Shown here piece by piece: positions 38,898-51,210 of a stretch of 64,000 nt of DNA. Each line of letters opens with the position of its first letter. Positions within the stretch are counted from its first letter, which is position 1. Position numbers and translations under genes: made by a program. A model generated the notes under the pieces. It was given only the letters and a program-made list of their open reading frames with translations. It made no database searches and was not told where the DNA came from. Origin of the DNA: Pseudomonadota bacterium (GTDB lineage: Bacteria; Pseudomonadota; Gammaproteobacteria; Burkholderiales; Burkholderiaceae_C); the NCBI GenBank assembly GCA_021783695.1, contig JAJXTO010000002.1:62001-126000 (forward strand), given 5' to 3'.

Positions 38898-40145
38898 TTA
38901 TTGCTGGATCACTGAATACTGCGCCAAGCCAAGGCCCTGCAGTTTTTGCAGCAACCCTGCATCGGGTGAGCCGCTCAGAGGCCCCACCTGCACTCGGTAA
39001 AACATCTGGCCACGGATATACCCGGGAACAATGAGCACATCATCAATGCCTGCTGCCTGCATCCGCGCTTTCTCGATCTGCGCATTGGCCTCAAAGGTGA
39101 AGGCACCAGTCTGGACGAAAGTCTGGGGCGCGTTGGCCGGTACGGTGCCCTGCTGCGGAGCGCCTGCGCTGGCGGGTTGCACCGCAGCAATGGAGTCATC
39201 GGGCAAAGTCAGTGCGGGCTGTGGCATGGGCGGTTGTTGCCCGGCGTCGGGCGCCCGTTCCGGCGATGTGGGGGACGAAGCATTGGCCTGAATTGCCGGG
39301 TTCTTCAAGGGAGGAAGCGTTTGCACCTCGATGGGCGCTGGCGTGGATACAAACTGCGTGGAGGCCTCTTCTGAGCGCCCCCGGGGTCGGCTCGCCGACC
39401 CGCCCCCCGTGGGGGTCAATAAAACTTGGGGCGGCCCTGCGTTTTCTTGAGGGTTTGATGGCGGAGCAAACTGCTCTGGCGCAGCCGTGCCCCTCTTACT
39501 GGGCCTTGCGCGCTCGGGCATGGCGGGGACGGCCTTGCTGTCAAGCACAGAGGACGGGCTCTGTGCAGCCATCTGTAAAGGCGCGTTCGCCCCGTCTGGC
39601 AGCGCAACGATGCGCACTCGCGCAGTGCCCGTCCGGGTGACATCCAGGGCGGCGGCTGCGCCCATCGACAAGTCAAGGATGCGGCTGCTGACGAACGGGC
39701 CTCGGTCGTTGACCAAGACCAGCGCACTCAATCCATTGTCCAGATTCGTCACCTGGACGCAGGTCGGCAAGGGAAGCACACGGCTGGCTGCGGAAAAATC
39801 GCGGGGATTGAACCGCGTGCCCATTGACGTGGTCGAGCCGGACTCCCAGCCATACCAGGACGCGGTGCCAACCTCCTCATACCCATCAGCGTTGCGCAAA
39901 GGCGTGTAAGTGCGCCCTTTGACCGTGTAGCTGCGGTTATAAGCGGCACTCAGATTGGGCGGTGGCGCATGACAGCCCGACTGCGCATTGACCGCCGCCC
40001 CGTTGGCCGCCGCACGGTGCGGCGCACTGGCGCAGCCAGACAAGGAGAGACTGAGCGCAGCGGCGCCCCAGAACACAGCGTCTGCACGTACTCGGCAAAC
40101 ATGAAAAATTCCCTGCTTCCAAAACGCGCCCCGTTTTGCACCCAT
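38898..40145 (-). CDS. rlpA: RlpA family septal ring lytic transglycosylase-like lipoprotein
   Basis: A 415-residue lipoprotein. The lipobox LSLSGC places the lipidated cysteine at residue 38; a double-psi beta-barrel (about 90-180) is followed by a long Pro/Ala/Ser linker and a C-terminal SPOR domain (about 345-415). RlpA cleaves naked glycan strands at the septum. The usual catalytic pair is His in 'AAHRTLP' and Asp in 'NDRGPF'; here the first reads AASRVLP (Ser121) while the Asp (147) stays. The start at 40145 has a GGAG site; an ATG at 40172 is possible. Confidence 0.88.
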   Translation of the reverse strand: MGAKRGAFWKQGIFHVCRVRADAVFWGAAALSLSLSGCASAPHRAAANGAAVNAQSGCHAPPPNLSAAYNRSYTVKGRTYTPLRNADGYEEVGTASWYGWESGSTTSMGTRFNPRDFSAASRVLPLPTCVQVTNLDNGLSALVLVNDRGPFVSSRILDLSMGAAAALDVTRTGTARVRIVALPDGANAPLQMAAQSPSSVLDSKAVPAMPERARPSKRGTAAPEQFAPPSNPQENAGPPQVLLTPTGGGSASRPRGRSEEASTQFVSTPAPIEVQTLPPLKNPAIQANASSPTSPERAPDAGQQPPMPQPALTLPDDSIAAVQPASAGAPQQGTVPANAPQTFVQTGAFTFEANAQIEKARMQAAGIDDVLIVPGYIRGQMFYRVQVGPLSGSPDAGLLQKLQGLGLAQYSVIQQ

Positions 40146-40214
40146 ACGCCATCTCCGCTTTGTTCCCCGCATCCTAACGAGGCGCCTGTTCAATGACGCA
40201 CTTCAGAATGGCAA

Positions 40215-40233
40215 CAGCCCGCAAAGCGGGCTG
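40215..40233 (-). terminator. Weak intrinsic terminator after atpC
   Basis: CAGCCCGC and GCGGGCTG pair around an AAA loop 27 bases past the atpC stop. On the minus strand only TT follows the stem, so it may act as a partial terminator or need Rho. It separates the ATP synthase operon from rlpA. Confidence 0.45.
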
Positions 40234-40259
40234 CTGAGCAAAACGTGCTGAAGACAGGC

Positions 40260-40694
40260 TCAGTGCCCGCGTCCGCGCAGCCGACGAATTGCTGCAAGCT
40301 GTGCGGCCAGCATGGCGAGTTCGCCTTCAACCACCGCGACGTCTTGCACTTCTTTGGCGTGGGCACGAGCATCTTGCGCGGCCTTGAGTGCCTCGTTGGC
40401 CTTGGCCTCGTCGAGATCCTTGCCACGAATGGCGGTATCTGCGAGTACGGTCACGCGCTTGGGCTGCACTTCGAGAATGCCGCCAGCGACGAAGATGAAC
40501 TCTTCCTTGCCGCCAGTGGCGTTGGCCTCGGCCAGCTCGATACGCACCGAGCCCGGTTTGATGCGGGTGATCAATGGGGTGTGGCCGGGCAGAATGCCCA
40601 GTTCACCCGACTCGCCCGGAAGGGCGACAAAGCGCGCCTCGCCGGAGAAGATGGATTCCTCGGCACTGACGACGTCGACATGGATGGTGTTCAT
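40260..40694 (-). CDS. atpC: F1Fo ATP synthase epsilon subunit
   Basis: A 144-residue epsilon subunit: N-terminal beta-sandwich ([39 protein letters not shown]) and C-terminal helical hairpin from about residue 88 ([17 protein letters not shown] onward) that inhibits ATP hydrolysis. It sits in the central stalk. It is the last gene of the atpIBEFHAGDC operon, 94 bases after atpD. Confidence 0.97.
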   Translation of the reverse strand: MNTIHVDVVSAEESIFSGEARFVALPGESGELGILPGHTPLITRIKPGSVRIELAEANATGGKEEFIFVAGGILEVQPKRVTVLADTAIRGKDLDEAKANEALKAAQDARAHAKEVQDVAVVEGELAMLAAQLAAIRRLRGRGH

Positions 40695-40788
40695 GGCTTC
40701 TATCCGGAACGTGATGCGGCTTCAGTCGCCGACTGCGGTGGTTTTGAGTACAACGCAGCCGGGCGGGGATCGCTTCAGATTCTCAGCT

Positions 40789-43120
<2,332 letters not shown>

Positions 43121-43188
43121 TGAATTACTCCTGGGTCAGACTGGGCAAAAACATCCTTGCCCAGCGCCGTCCGTTTTCGTGGAATGAA

Positions 43189-44730
43189 TTAGTACGCACC
43201 GTTTTTCTTGAAATCGGCGATCGCTTCCTTGAGCTTGGCTTCGTCATCCTTGGACAGATCCTTGGAAGATTCGATGCTCTGCACCAGGGCGGCGTGCTTG
43301 GTCTGCAGATGGTCGTGCAGGCCCTTTTCAAACGGCAGAACCTGCTTGACTTCGATGTCATCCAGGTAGCCATTGTTCACCGCATACAGCGAAGCAGCCA
43401 TTTGCCAGACCTGCGCTGGTTGATATTGGGGCTGCTTGAGCAGTTCGACCACGCGGCGCCCGCGCTCGAGTTGCCTGCGGGTCGCTTCGTCCAGGTCGGA
43501 GGCAAACTGCGCGAACGCGGCCAGCTCGCGGTACTGCGCCAGGTCGGTACGGATACCGCCGGACAGCTTTTTGATGATCTTGGTCTGCGCCGCACCGCCC
43601 ACGCGCGACACGGACACCCCGGCGTTGATGGCGGGACGGACACCGGCATTGAACAGGTCGGTCTCGAGGAATATCTGGCCGTCGGTAATCGAAATCACGT
43701 TGGTCGGCACGAAAGCAGACACGTCACCGGCCTGGGTTTCGATGATGGGCAGGGCAGTGAGCGATCCGGTCTTGCCTTTCACGGCGCCATTGGTGAACTT
43801 CTCGACATACTCCTCGCTCACGCGGGCGGCACGCTCCAGAAGGCGGCTATGCAGGTAGAACACGTCACCAGGATAGGCTTCGCGGCCCGGTGGACGGCGC
43901 AGCAGCAGGGAGATCTGGCGATACGCCCAGGCCTGCTTGGTCAGATCGTCATAGATCACCAGGGCGTCCTGCCCACGGTCGCGGAAGTATTCGCCCATAG
44001 TGCAGCCGGCATACGGGGCCAGATACTGCATGGCGGCGGAATCCGACGCGGAGGCGGCCACGACGATGGTGTATTCCATCGCCCCGAACTCCTGCAGCTT
44101 GCGCACCACGTTGGCGATGGTCGAGGCTTTCTGACCAATGGCAACGTAGATGCAGATCAGGTCTTTGCCCTTCTGGCTGATGATCGAGTCGACGGCCACC
44201 GCGGTCTTGCCGGTCTGGCGGTCGCCGATGATCAGTTCGCGCTGGCCGCGGCCGACAGGCACCATGGCGTCAATCGCCTTGATCCCGGTCTGCACCGGCT
44301 GCGATACCGACTTGCGCCAGATCACGCCAGGGGCGATTTTCTCGATGGGGTCGAGCTGCTTGGTCTCCACCGGGCCTTTGCCGTCGATCGGCACGCCCAG
44401 GGTATTGACCACGCGGCCAATCAGTTCGGGGCCGACCGGAACCGACAGGATTTCGCCGGTGCATTTGACCGTGTCGCCTTCGGAGATTTGTTCGTAGGGG
44501 CCGAGAATCACCACACCCACCGAGTCGCGTTCGAGGTTGAGCGCCAGACCGTAGGTATTGTTCGGGAATTCGAGCATTTCGCCCTGCATCACGTCGGACA
44601 GGCCATGCACCCGCGCAATACCGTCGGTCAGGGACACGACGGTGCCCTCGTTGCGGATATTGGCGCTGGCGCCGAGGCCTTCGATTCGGCTCTTGATGAG
44701 TTCGGAAATTTCTGCGGGATTGAGTTGCAT
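43189..44730 (-). CDS. atpA: F1Fo ATP synthase alpha subunit
   Basis: A 513-residue alpha subunit. The regulatory P-loop reads [17 protein letters not shown]; the conserved segments [49 protein letters not shown] and [13 protein letters not shown] follow. The subunit has a noncatalytic nucleotide site and completes the catalytic one on beta. The ORF lies between atpH and atpG with 16 and 68 bases between, in the standard order. Confidence 0.97.
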   Translation of the reverse strand: MQLNPAEISELIKSRIEGLGASANIRNEGTVVSLTDGIARVHGLSDVMQGEMLEFPNNTYGLALNLERDSVGVVILGPYEQISEGDTVKCTGEILSVPVGPELIGRVVNTLGVPIDGKGPVETKQLDPIEKIAPGVIWRKSVSQPVQTGIKAIDAMVPVGRGQRELIIGDRQTGKTAVAVDSIISQKGKDLICIYVAIGQKASTIANVVRKLQEFGAMEYTIVVAASASDSAAMQYLAPYAGCTMGEYFRDRGQDALVIYDDLTKQAWAYRQISLLLRRPPGREAYPGDVFYLHSRLLERAARVSEEYVEKFTNGAVKGKTGSLTALPIIETQAGDVSAFVPTNVISITDGQIFLETDLFNAGVRPAINAGVSVSRVGGAAQTKIIKKLSGGIRTDLAQYRELAAFAQFASDLDEATRRQLERGRRVVELLKQPQYQPAQVWQMAASLYAVNNGYLDDIEVKQVLPFEKGLHDHLQTKHAALVQSIESSKDLSKDDEAKLKEAIADFKKNGAY

Positions 44731-44746
44731 GGGAGCCTCTAAGACT

Positions 44747-45286
44747 TTAAGCGGTGAGAGCGACTTTCATCTGCTCCAGCCGGGCGCGGACCGAGGTATC
44801 GAGCACTTCGTCGCCGACAGCGACACGCACCCCCCCGATGAGCGACGGATCGATTTCCACGGTGGCGTGCAGCCTGCGGCCGTATTTGCGTTCAAGCGCC
44901 TGCAGCAGGCTGTCGAGCGCCTCGCCCTCCAGCGGGAACGCGCTGGACACCACGGCCTCGACCTTGCCTTCCGCCTCGTCCTTGAGGACGCGGAACTGCT
45001 CGGCGATTTGCGGCACGGCGGCCAGGCGATGATTTTCGGCGAGCATTTCGACCAGATTTTTCAGCGCAGGCGGAACGGCGCCGGGCATGGCGCCCAGAAT
45101 CAGGTCCGATAGCTGACGCGCAGAAACCTTCGGGCTGCCGACAACCTCGCGCAGGGCGGGATCTGCCGTGATCTGCGCGATGTGATCGATGGCATCAGCC
45201 ACTTGAGCAGCTGACAGACCGGCATCACGCACAGCAGCAAACGTGGCTTCGGCGTAAGGGCGGGCAATGGTGGCGAGTTCGGCCAT
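44747..45286 (-). CDS. atpH: F1Fo ATP synthase delta subunit
   Basis: A 179-residue delta subunit of the peripheral stalk. It starts [23 protein letters not shown], has the middle helical domain with [26 protein letters not shown], and a C-terminal conserved [31 protein letters not shown], which binds the b subunits. It lies 12 bases after atpF and 16 bases before atpA. Confidence 0.97.
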   Translation of the reverse strand: MAELATIARPYAEATFAAVRDAGLSAAQVADAIDHIAQITADPALREVVGSPKVSARQLSDLILGAMPGAVPPALKNLVEMLAENHRLAAVPQIAEQFRVLKDEAEGKVEAVVSSAFPLEGEALDSLLQALERKYGRRLHATVEIDPSLIGGVRVAVGDEVLDTSVRARLEQMKVALTA

Positions 45287-45298
45287 GGCGCGCTCCGA

Positions 45299-45769
45299 TT
45301 ACAGTTCGGCCTTGAGCCGATTGAGCAGATCGGCATGCACCTGCGGATTGATCTCGCGGTGCAGAATGGCTTCCGCCCCCTTCACCGCCAATGCGGCAAC
45401 CTGATCACGCAATTGCTCGCGCGCCTTGACCGCCTGCTGCTCGGCCTCGGATTTGGCCTGGGCCACGATATTGGCCCCCACTTCCTCGGCCTTCTTGCGC
45501 GCCTCTTCGATCACGGCCTGCGCGCGACGCTCGGCGTCTGCCAGGCGTCCCGCGCTTTCGTGATGCGAGCGAGCAAGCTCCTCTTCAACCTTGCGGTTGG
45601 CCGTGGCGAGTTCGGATTTGGCGCGATCGGCGGCAGCCAGACCGTCGGCGATTTTTGTTGCGCGTTCATCGAGTGCCTTGACGATGGGTGGCCACACGAA
45701 TTTCTTCGTGAACCACGCCAGCAGCAAGAAAACGATGATCTGCGCAATGAGTGTTGCGTCCAGATGCAT
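45299..45769 (-). CDS. atpF: F1Fo ATP synthase b subunit
   Basis: A 156-residue b subunit. The N-terminal membrane helix (about residues 5-25, [20 protein letters not shown]) is followed by a long, charged coiled coil, with the dimerisation part rich in Ala, Glu and Lys, ending [20 protein letters not shown]. Two copies form the peripheral stalk. It lies between atpE (56 bases) and atpH (12 bases). Confidence 0.96.
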   Translation of the reverse strand: MHLDATLIAQIIVFLLLAWFTKKFVWPPIVKALDERATKIADGLAAADRAKSELATANRKVEEELARSHHESAGRLADAERRAQAVIEEARKKAEEVGANIVAQAKSEAEQQAVKAREQLRDQVAALAVKGAEAILHREINPQVHADLLNRLKAEL

Positions 45770-45825
45770 GGCGCTAACCTTTGCTTCAGATGGATGAACA
45801 GTTCGTTGAAGATTTCAATCAATGC

Positions 45826-46113
<288 letters not shown>

Positions 46114-46132
46114 CTAAAAAAATCAGAAAGGA

Positions 46133-46987
46133 TTAATGATGATCGTGCGCCTGGCCGATGTACACGAGGGTCAGCATCATGAAAATGAAACCCTGCAGCA
46201 CGATGACCAGCAGACTGAAGATCGACCAGGCCAGACCGGCGGCGATATTGCCAAAGAACAGCGCCCAGCCGGTGAGCGTGCTCAGCCCGGCCGCACCCAT
46301 GAGTGCAATGATCATGAACAGAATTTCTTCGGCGTAGAGGTTACCGAACAACCGCATGCCGTGCGAGAGGGTTTTGGCCAGATATTCCAGCACCTGCATG
46401 GCGAAATTCAGCGGCCACAGCAGGAAGTGATTGCCGAATGGCGCAGTAAACAACTCATGCACCCAGCCGCCGATGCCCTTGATCTTGATGCCATAGTAGA
46501 GACTGAGCAGCAGGATGGTGATGGACATGCCCAGCGCAATGGAAAGATCGGCGGTCGGCACCACGCGCAGGTAGACATGCTCCGGATTTTCGCCGCCATG
46601 CAGCATTTGCCAGAGACGGGGCAACAGATCCACAGGCAGCAGATCCATCAGATTCATCATCACGATCCAGACAAAGGAGATGAAGGCCAGCGGCGCGACG
46701 AACTCGCGGGACTTGGCATTGCGCACGATGCCGCGCGCCTGCTCGTTGACGAACTCGACCAGAAACTCGACCGCAGCCTGCATGCGCCCTGGCTTGCCGC
46801 TGGTCATGTTCTTGGCCACGCGCCACAGCACATAGCAGGCGATGACACCCAGCAGCACAGAGAAAAAAATCGAATCGATGTCGACGATGCTGAAATCGAT
46901 CACCCCGGCCCGCGGGCCGCTGGTCCAGTGAGTCAGGTGGTGAACGATGTACTCGCCTGCGGTGATGGTGTGTTGTTCTGCGGACAT
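46133..46987 (-). CDS. atpB: F1Fo ATP synthase a subunit
   Basis: A 284-residue membrane protein forming the two proton half-channels against the c ring. The essential arginine is in KTLSHGMRLFGNLYAEEIL. Other family segments are FLVEFVNEQARGIVRNAKSREFVAPLAFISF and FIFMMLTLVYIGQAHDHH at the C-terminus. It has about six transmembrane helices. It is followed by atpE; atpI lies upstream. Confidence 0.97.
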   Translation of the reverse strand: MSAEQHTITAGEYIVHHLTHWTSGPRAGVIDFSIVDIDSIFFSVLLGVIACYVLWRVAKNMTSGKPGRMQAAVEFLVEFVNEQARGIVRNAKSREFVAPLAFISFVWIVMMNLMDLLPVDLLPRLWQMLHGGENPEHVYLRVVPTADLSIALGMSITILLLSLYYGIKIKGIGGWVHELFTAPFGNHFLLWPLNFAMQVLEYLAKTLSHGMRLFGNLYAEEILFMIIALMGAAGLSTLTGWALFFGNIAAGLAWSIFSLLVIVLQGFIFMMLTLVYIGQAHDHH

Positions 46988-47034
46988 GGTCGACTAATTT
47001 TTGAGTGCCACTTGCGCGACACGACTTGAATGAA

Positions 47035-47457
47035 TCAGGTTGCGCAACTGGCTTTCTTGCCGCGCAAAATCAAGGCAACCCAGTACACCTGCAGGGTCAC
47101 CACGATCGCAATCAGCATGGCCGCCCAGCTCAGCGGTTGCACGATGCGCGGCGCAAAGAACAGGAGGACGATGGTCAAACCAATTTTCAACAACTCACCC
47201 AGCGCAAAACCGTAAACGGCAACGCCAGGCTTCAATTTGGACAGCCAGAGCTGAATGGACAGCGCAAACAAGGCGGACGGCAGGGCAATGATGGCAGCGC
47301 CATACAGCGCGGAATACACCACGGACAATTTGCCTGCCGCAAAAAACCAACTGCCGAGCGCCACCACCACACCAACAACGAGCTGCAACACGACCACGCG
47401 CCAGACCGAGACCTGGGGCTTGCGCAGCAGCAGGCTCTGCACCTCGGCACGACTCAT
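47035..47457 (-). CDS. atpI: ATP synthase-associated protein AtpI
   Basis: A 140-residue hydrophobic protein with four predicted transmembrane helices, in the position of atpI, the first gene of bacterial atp operons; it may help assemble the c ring or act as a Mg2+ carrier. Segments such as LYGAAIIALPSALFALSIQL and LGELLKIGLTIVLLF fit the family. The start is uncertain: ATG at 47457 is used, but frames from a GTG or a TTG (47622) upstream extend the N-terminus by up to 55 residues that look disordered. It precedes atpB by 47 bases. Confidence 0.85.
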   Translation of the reverse strand: MSRAEVQSLLLRKPQVSVWRVVVLQLVVGVVVALGSWFFAAGKLSVVYSALYGAAIIALPSALFALSIQLWLSKLKPGVAVYGFALGELLKIGLTIVLLFFAPRIVQPLSWAAMLIAIVVTLQVYWVALILRGKKASCAT

Positions 47458-47831
47458 CGGTGCCGCTGCCGGGGCGTCTTGCTGGTCTTGCCAGGGATCG
47501 GTGGATTGCACAGTGTGATTCAAAGCAGAAGCGCCCGGTTTTACAACAGCTCGACAACGCGGCGTGAGTACGAAATGAGAAGATGCTTGATTGAGTGTTT
47601 GCAGACTGATGACGTCCTGCAACCGTCAAGGTTGTTGCTGTGGGTAACAATTCGCCTGAAGGTCAAACGGCGAAAGTATAGGGGAAAGTCGATGCGGCGC
47701 CAGCTTTTTTCTCGCCGGAACACTTAACATTGTGCCCAGTCAAGCTTCTGCCCCATGTGGCGCGCACCCATCGCAACGACTGCAGCATTTGCGTCTATCT
47801 GATCAAGTGGCTGATCCTCCAGGAAAAATTG
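47458..47831. other. Divergent intergenic region between atpI and the CopD-domain gene
   Basis: 374 bases with no supported gene. On the minus strand a TATACT hexamer (47675-47680) is the best -10 for the atp operon; its upstream -35 at 17 bases is poor. The possible N-terminal extension of atpI occupies 47458-47622. Toward the plus-strand gene, an AGGA at 47821-47824 serves as a ribosome binding site. I see no terminators or other conserved structure in this stretch. Confidence 0.3.
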
Positions 47832-48278
47832 ATGAATGCTCTGCTGGTTTTTTTACATCTTGTCGCTGCAGTCACCTGGATGGGTGGTATGGGCTTCATC
47901 CTGTTCGCCATGCGTCCGGCGGCATTTGCCACGCTGCAGGCACCGGCGCGGCCACAGCTCATCCTGTCCAGTCTGCAACGGTTTTTCCCCCTGGTCTGGA
48001 TCAGCATCGCCGCGATCCTGATCTCGGGACTGATCCTCATGTTGCAGGTCGGCTTTGCACACGCCCCCATCGGCTGGCACGTCATGTTCGGCATTGGCCT
48101 GGTCATGATGGCGGTTTTTGCACACATTTTTTTCGCCCCTTACCGGCGCGCACGGCGCGCCGCGGCCGCGCAGGACTGGCCCGCGGTCGGTCAGTCGCTG
48201 GAGAAGATGCATCCTCTGGTCGTGCTGAACTTCACCCTCGGATGGATCGCCATCGCGGCAGTGCTGTTCTGGCACTGA
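47832..48278 (+). CDS. CopD-domain membrane protein
   Basis: A 148-residue membrane protein with four hydrophobic helices. It opens MNALLVFLHLVAAVTWMGGMGFILF, with the His and Trp-Met-Gly-Gly pattern of CopD/YcnJ domains, and has VMFGIGLVMMAVFAHIFF with another conserved His. CopD domains take part in copper uptake or handling, but small stand-alone members like this are poorly understood. Its stop abuts the end of the convergent waaF gene (48279), so there is no space for a terminator. Confidence 0.75.
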   Translation: MNALLVFLHLVAAVTWMGGMGFILFAMRPAAFATLQAPARPQLILSSLQRFFPLVWISIAAILISGLILMLQVGFAHAPIGWHVMFGIGLVMMAVFAHIFFAPYRRARRAAAAQDWPAVGQSLEKMHPLVVLNFTLGWIAIAAVLFWH

Positions 48279-49364
48279 TCAGGGCATCAACTGTGTAAGG
48301 GCATGCCAAACCGCGTCTGGCGCGATCTGCTGCAGACAATTGAGATGGCCCAGCGGGCAGGCGCGCTGGAAGCAGGGGCTGCAGTCGAGCTGCAGCCACA
48401 GCGTGGCGCTGTGGTGCGCAGCGGGAGGCGTGTGACGCGGATCGGTCGAGCCGTAAACGCCGACCGTCGGGCGCTCCAGTGCGGCGGCGACATGCATCAG
48501 GCCGGAATCATTGCTGACAACGCCGCTGCTGCTGGCGAGCAGGGCGATGGCATCATCCAGCCGTGTGGCGCCGCAGAGATTCAAGGCTCCTGGGGCCTGG
48601 GTGGCAATGGCGTCTCCAGCGGCGGCATCGCGCGGGGCGCCCAGCACGGCAACGCCGTAACCCGCCTGCTGCGCCAGCGTTGCCAGTGCCGCGTAATGGG
48701 CGACGGGCCATTGTTTGGCGGGGCCGTATTCAGCGCCGGGGCACAGGGCAATCCAGCGCCCGGGAAGGCCAAACCGCTGGCGCGCTTTGCCTGCCAATTG
48801 GCTGGGGATCGACAAGATGGGTTCTGGAACAGGGAGTTCCGGCCCGCCGGTGGCGACACGCGCCAGCGCGGCGTAATGCTGGCGCATATCGGGCCGTGCG
48901 CTGGGCGCGTCTGCCGGGATACGGCAAGACAGCGGAGACAGCGCCATCGGCTCGGAGGGCCGGGACTTGCCATGCGGCGCGGCTGACTCCAGGATGTCGG
49001 TCAGCAATAAACCCCTGGCCTCCCCCGCATGGCCGATGCGGCGGGGAATGCGCGCCAGCCAGGGCACGAGCCGCGACTTGAGGTTGTTGCCAAGGATGTA
49101 GGCCCGCTCGAATCGTTGCCGGCGAAGCTGCGCAGCAAGACGTCGGCGCAGCTTGAAGTCGAGCCTGCCATGCGTGAACGAGGCTTCGATCACACCATCC
49201 ACCCCTGGCATGGCACGCAGCACGGGAGCCACTGCAGGCAGGCCGAGCGCTGTGATCCGTTCGCCGCGTGCAGCGAGCAAGGCAACCAGGGGTTGCGCCA
49301 TGACCGCATCCCCGATCCACTGCGGCGCGATCAGCAGCACGCGGGGCATGTCAGGCGCGCTCAC
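48279..49364 (-). CDS. waaF: Lipopolysaccharide heptosyltransferase II
   Basis: A 361-residue GT9 enzyme that adds the second heptose of the LPS inner core. Recognisable segments are LIAPQWIGDAVMAQPLVALL at the N-terminus, ILGNNLKSRLVPWLARIPRRIGH, CPGAEYGPAKQWP, SNDSGLMHVAAALERPTVGVYGSTDPRHTPP, and LDCSPCFQRACPLGHLNCL, the cysteine-rich end typical of WaaF. The ORF is complete. The zinc-finger gene ends only six bases before its start, so waaF, the zinc protein and ilvE form one minus-strand run. Confidence 0.93.
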   Translation of the reverse strand: MSAPDMPRVLLIAPQWIGDAVMAQPLVALLAARGERITALGLPAVAPVLRAMPGVDGVIEASFTHGRLDFKLRRRLAAQLRRQRFERAYILGNNLKSRLVPWLARIPRRIGHAGEARGLLLTDILESAAPHGKSRPSEPMALSPLSCRIPADAPSARPDMRQHYAALARVATGGPELPVPEPILSIPSQLAGKARQRFGLPGRWIALCPGAEYGPAKQWPVAHYAALATLAQQAGYGVAVLGAPRDAAAGDAIATQAPGALNLCGATRLDDAIALLASSSGVVSNDSGLMHVAAALERPTVGVYGSTDPRHTPPAAHHSATLWLQLDCSPCFQRACPLGHLNCLQQIAPDAVWHALTQLMP

Positions 49365-49370
49365 GCCTTC

Positions 49371-49571
49371 TCAGTGGCCGTGGACCACTTCACCCTCCGC
49401 CAGACGATAGCGCGTGCCGCAGTACGGGCAGGCGGCTTCGCCATGCGTCACGTCGATGAATACGCGCGGATGGCTGCTCCAGATGGGCATGCTGGGGTTG
49501 GGGCAGTAGGCGGGCAGGTCCTTGGCCTTGAGTTCAACCACGGGCATGTCGGGCTTGGGAATGGCGCTCAT
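49371..49571 (-). CDS. CHCC zinc-finger domain protein
   Basis: A 66-residue protein matching the zf-CHCC family, related to the zinc-binding subunit of mitochondrial complex I. The metal ligands are probably in AYCPNPSMPIWSSHPRVF (Cys and His) and ACPYCGTRYRL (two Cys). The N-terminus is a short polar segment. The function is unknown. It sits between ilvE (32 bases) and waaF (6 bases), a common position in betaproteobacteria. Confidence 0.85.
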   Translation of the reverse strand: MSAIPKPDMPVVELKAKDLPAYCPNPSMPIWSSHPRVFIDVTHGEAACPYCGTRYRLAEGEVVHGH

Positions 49572-49603
49572 GTGCAGCTCTCGATCGGGGAGGGAAGGCA
49601 GGA

Positions 49604-50539
49604 TCAGACCGCGGTCAGCCAGGCGGCGTATTTGGGATTGCGGCCGCCGACGATGTCGAAGAACGCGTTCTGGATGCGCTCGGTGATGGGGCCGCGGTGG
49701 CCGGGGCCGAGGGTAATGCCGTCGAGCTCGCGGATGGGGGTGACTTCGGCGGCGGTGCCAGTGAAGAAGGCTTCGTCGGCGATGTAGACCTCGTCGCGGG
49801 TGATGCGCTTTTCCTTGATGGTCAGGCCGAGATCGTCACAGATGGCGAACACGGTCTTGCGGGTGATGCCGTTGAGCGCGCCGGAGGACAGATCGGGGGT
49901 GTAAAGCACGCCGTCGCGGATGACAAAAATGTTCTCTCCCGCGCCCTCGCTGACGAAACCTTGCGGGTCGAGCAGCAGCGCCTCGTCGTAGCCGTCGCCG
50001 GTGACTTCCAGATTGGCGAGGATGGAATTGGTGTAGTTGCTCACCGCCTTGGCGTTGACCATGGTGATGTTGACATGGTGGCGGGTGTAGCTGCTGGTCT
50101 TGACGCGAATGCCTTTTTTCAGGCCCTCTTCGCCGAGATACGCGCCCCATGGCCAGGCGGCGATCATCAGATGGATGGTGTTGCCGCGCGGCGAGACGCC
50201 GAGCTTCTTGTCGCCGATCCAGGTGAGCGGGCGGATGTAGCAGGAGTCGAAGCCGTTGGCTTTGACCACGTCGATCTGCGCCTGCACGGCCTGCCCGGTG
50301 GTGAAGGGAATCTCCATGCGCAGAATCTTGGCGCTGTTGAACAGGCGCTCAGTGTGTTCGCGCAGGCGGAAGATGGCCGTGCCCTTGTCGGTCTTGTAAG
50401 CGCGCACGCCTTCGAACGCGCCGCAGCCGTAGTGCAGAGTGTGGGTCAGGACGTGGATCTTGGCGTCGCGCCATTCGACGAGCTGACCGTCCATCCAGAT
50501 TTTGCCGTCGCGATCCGACATGGATGTGGGCATGACCAT
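49604..50539 (-). CDS. ilvE: Branched-chain amino acid aminotransferase IlvE
   Basis: A 311-residue class IV PLP enzyme that interconverts Val, Leu and Ile with their 2-oxo acids. The PLP lysine is Lys164 in ITMVNAKAVSNYTNS; HTLHYGCGAFEGVRAY and GFVSEGAGENIFVIRDGVL, then TGTAAEVTPI, are also diagnostic. Two ATG codons six bases apart (50539 and 50533) could start it. It makes the link between leucine and the oxo acid that enters the liu pathway elsewhere in the window, though the two gene blocks are separate. Confidence 0.95.
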   Translation of the reverse strand: MVMPTSMSDRDGKIWMDGQLVEWRDAKIHVLTHTLHYGCGAFEGVRAYKTDKGTAIFRLREHTERLFNSAKILRMEIPFTTGQAVQAQIDVVKANGFDSCYIRPLTWIGDKKLGVSPRGNTIHLMIAAWPWGAYLGEEGLKKGIRVKTSSYTRHHVNITMVNAKAVSNYTNSILANLEVTGDGYDEALLLDPQGFVSEGAGENIFVIRDGVLYTPDLSSGALNGITRKTVFAICDDLGLTIKEKRITRDEVYIADEAFFTGTAAEVTPIRELDGITLGPGHRGPITERIQNAFFDIVGGRNPKYAAWLTAV

Positions 50540-50580
50540 GGTGTGTTGTCTCCGGGAGGTAAAGGGGCCATTCTAGAAAC

Positions 50581-50604
50581 TCCGCGGCGGCGCATCGCCG
50601 CGGA
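50581..50604 (-). terminator. Possible terminator after tpx
   Basis: TCCGCGGCG (50581-50589) and CGCCGCGGA (50596-50604) form a perfect 9-base stem 11 bases past the tpx stop, followed on the minus strand by GTTTCT. The T-run is short, so termination may be partial; it lies between tpx and ilvE. Confidence 0.45.
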
Positions 50605-50615
50605 CGGGGGCTGAT

Positions 50616-51113
50616 TTACAGCGCGGCGAGCGCCGCGTCGTAATTGGGTTCGTGGGCGATCTCGCTCACCAGCTCGGTGTGCAGCACGGTGTTGTCCTTG
50701 TCGAGCACCACCACGGCACGGGCGCACAGCCCGGTGAGCGGGCCGCCGACGATGCCCACGCCGTAAGCCTGCGCGAAGCTGCGGTCGCGCATCTCCGAGA
50801 GATTGACCACCTTGTCCAGTCCTTCGGCGCCGCAGAACCGCGCCTGGGCGAACGGCAGATCGGCGGAGATGCACAGCACCACGGTATCGGCCTTCTCGGA
50901 GGCGCGGGCGTTGAAGGCGCGCACCGACTGGGCGCAGGTCGGGGTGTCGATGGACGGGAAGATGTTGAGCACTTTGCGCTTGCCGACATAGTCAGCCAGG
51001 GTGCGGTCGGCCAGGTCTTTGTCGGTCAGGCGGAAGTCCGGCGCCTTGCTGCCTTTGGCCGGCAATTCGCCGCTGGTGGGAACAGGGTTGCCGTGCAGGT
51101 GGGTCGTGGCCAT
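50616..51113 (-). CDS. tpx: Thiol peroxidase Tpx
   Basis: A 165-residue atypical 2-Cys peroxiredoxin that reduces hydroperoxides with thioredoxin. The peroxidatic cysteine is Cys60 in [12 protein letters not shown] and the resolving cysteine Cys94 in [23 protein letters not shown] and DFRL-type start and [11 protein letters not shown] are standard. The ATG at 51113 follows a strong AGGAGA site. It is monocistronic-looking, with a possible terminator downstream and 97 bases to the 5'-nucleotidase gene upstream. Confidence 0.95.
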   Translation of the reverse strand: MATTHLHGNPVPTSGELPAKGSKAPDFRLTDKDLADRTLADYVGKRKVLNIFPSIDTPTCAQSVRAFNARASEKADTVVLCISADLPFAQARFCGAEGLDKVVNLSEMRDRSFAQAYGVGIVGGPLTGLCARAVVVLDKDNTVLHTELVSEIAHEPNYDAALAAL

Positions 51114-51210
51114 GCGAGTCTCCTTGGTGTGGGTCAGAAGGGGTGAAAGGCGCATGGTAGGGGCGCCACCGCTTTTTTTCAGGCACCGACCTTGTCCGCC
51201 CGGACAGAGC

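Noticed and set aside
51160-51210. T-run near 51173-51179 and a GC hairpin between tpx and the 5'-nucleotidase gene as a terminator
   Set aside because: The T-run is on the plus strand where no gene ends, and the hairpin on the minus strand is followed by A and G.
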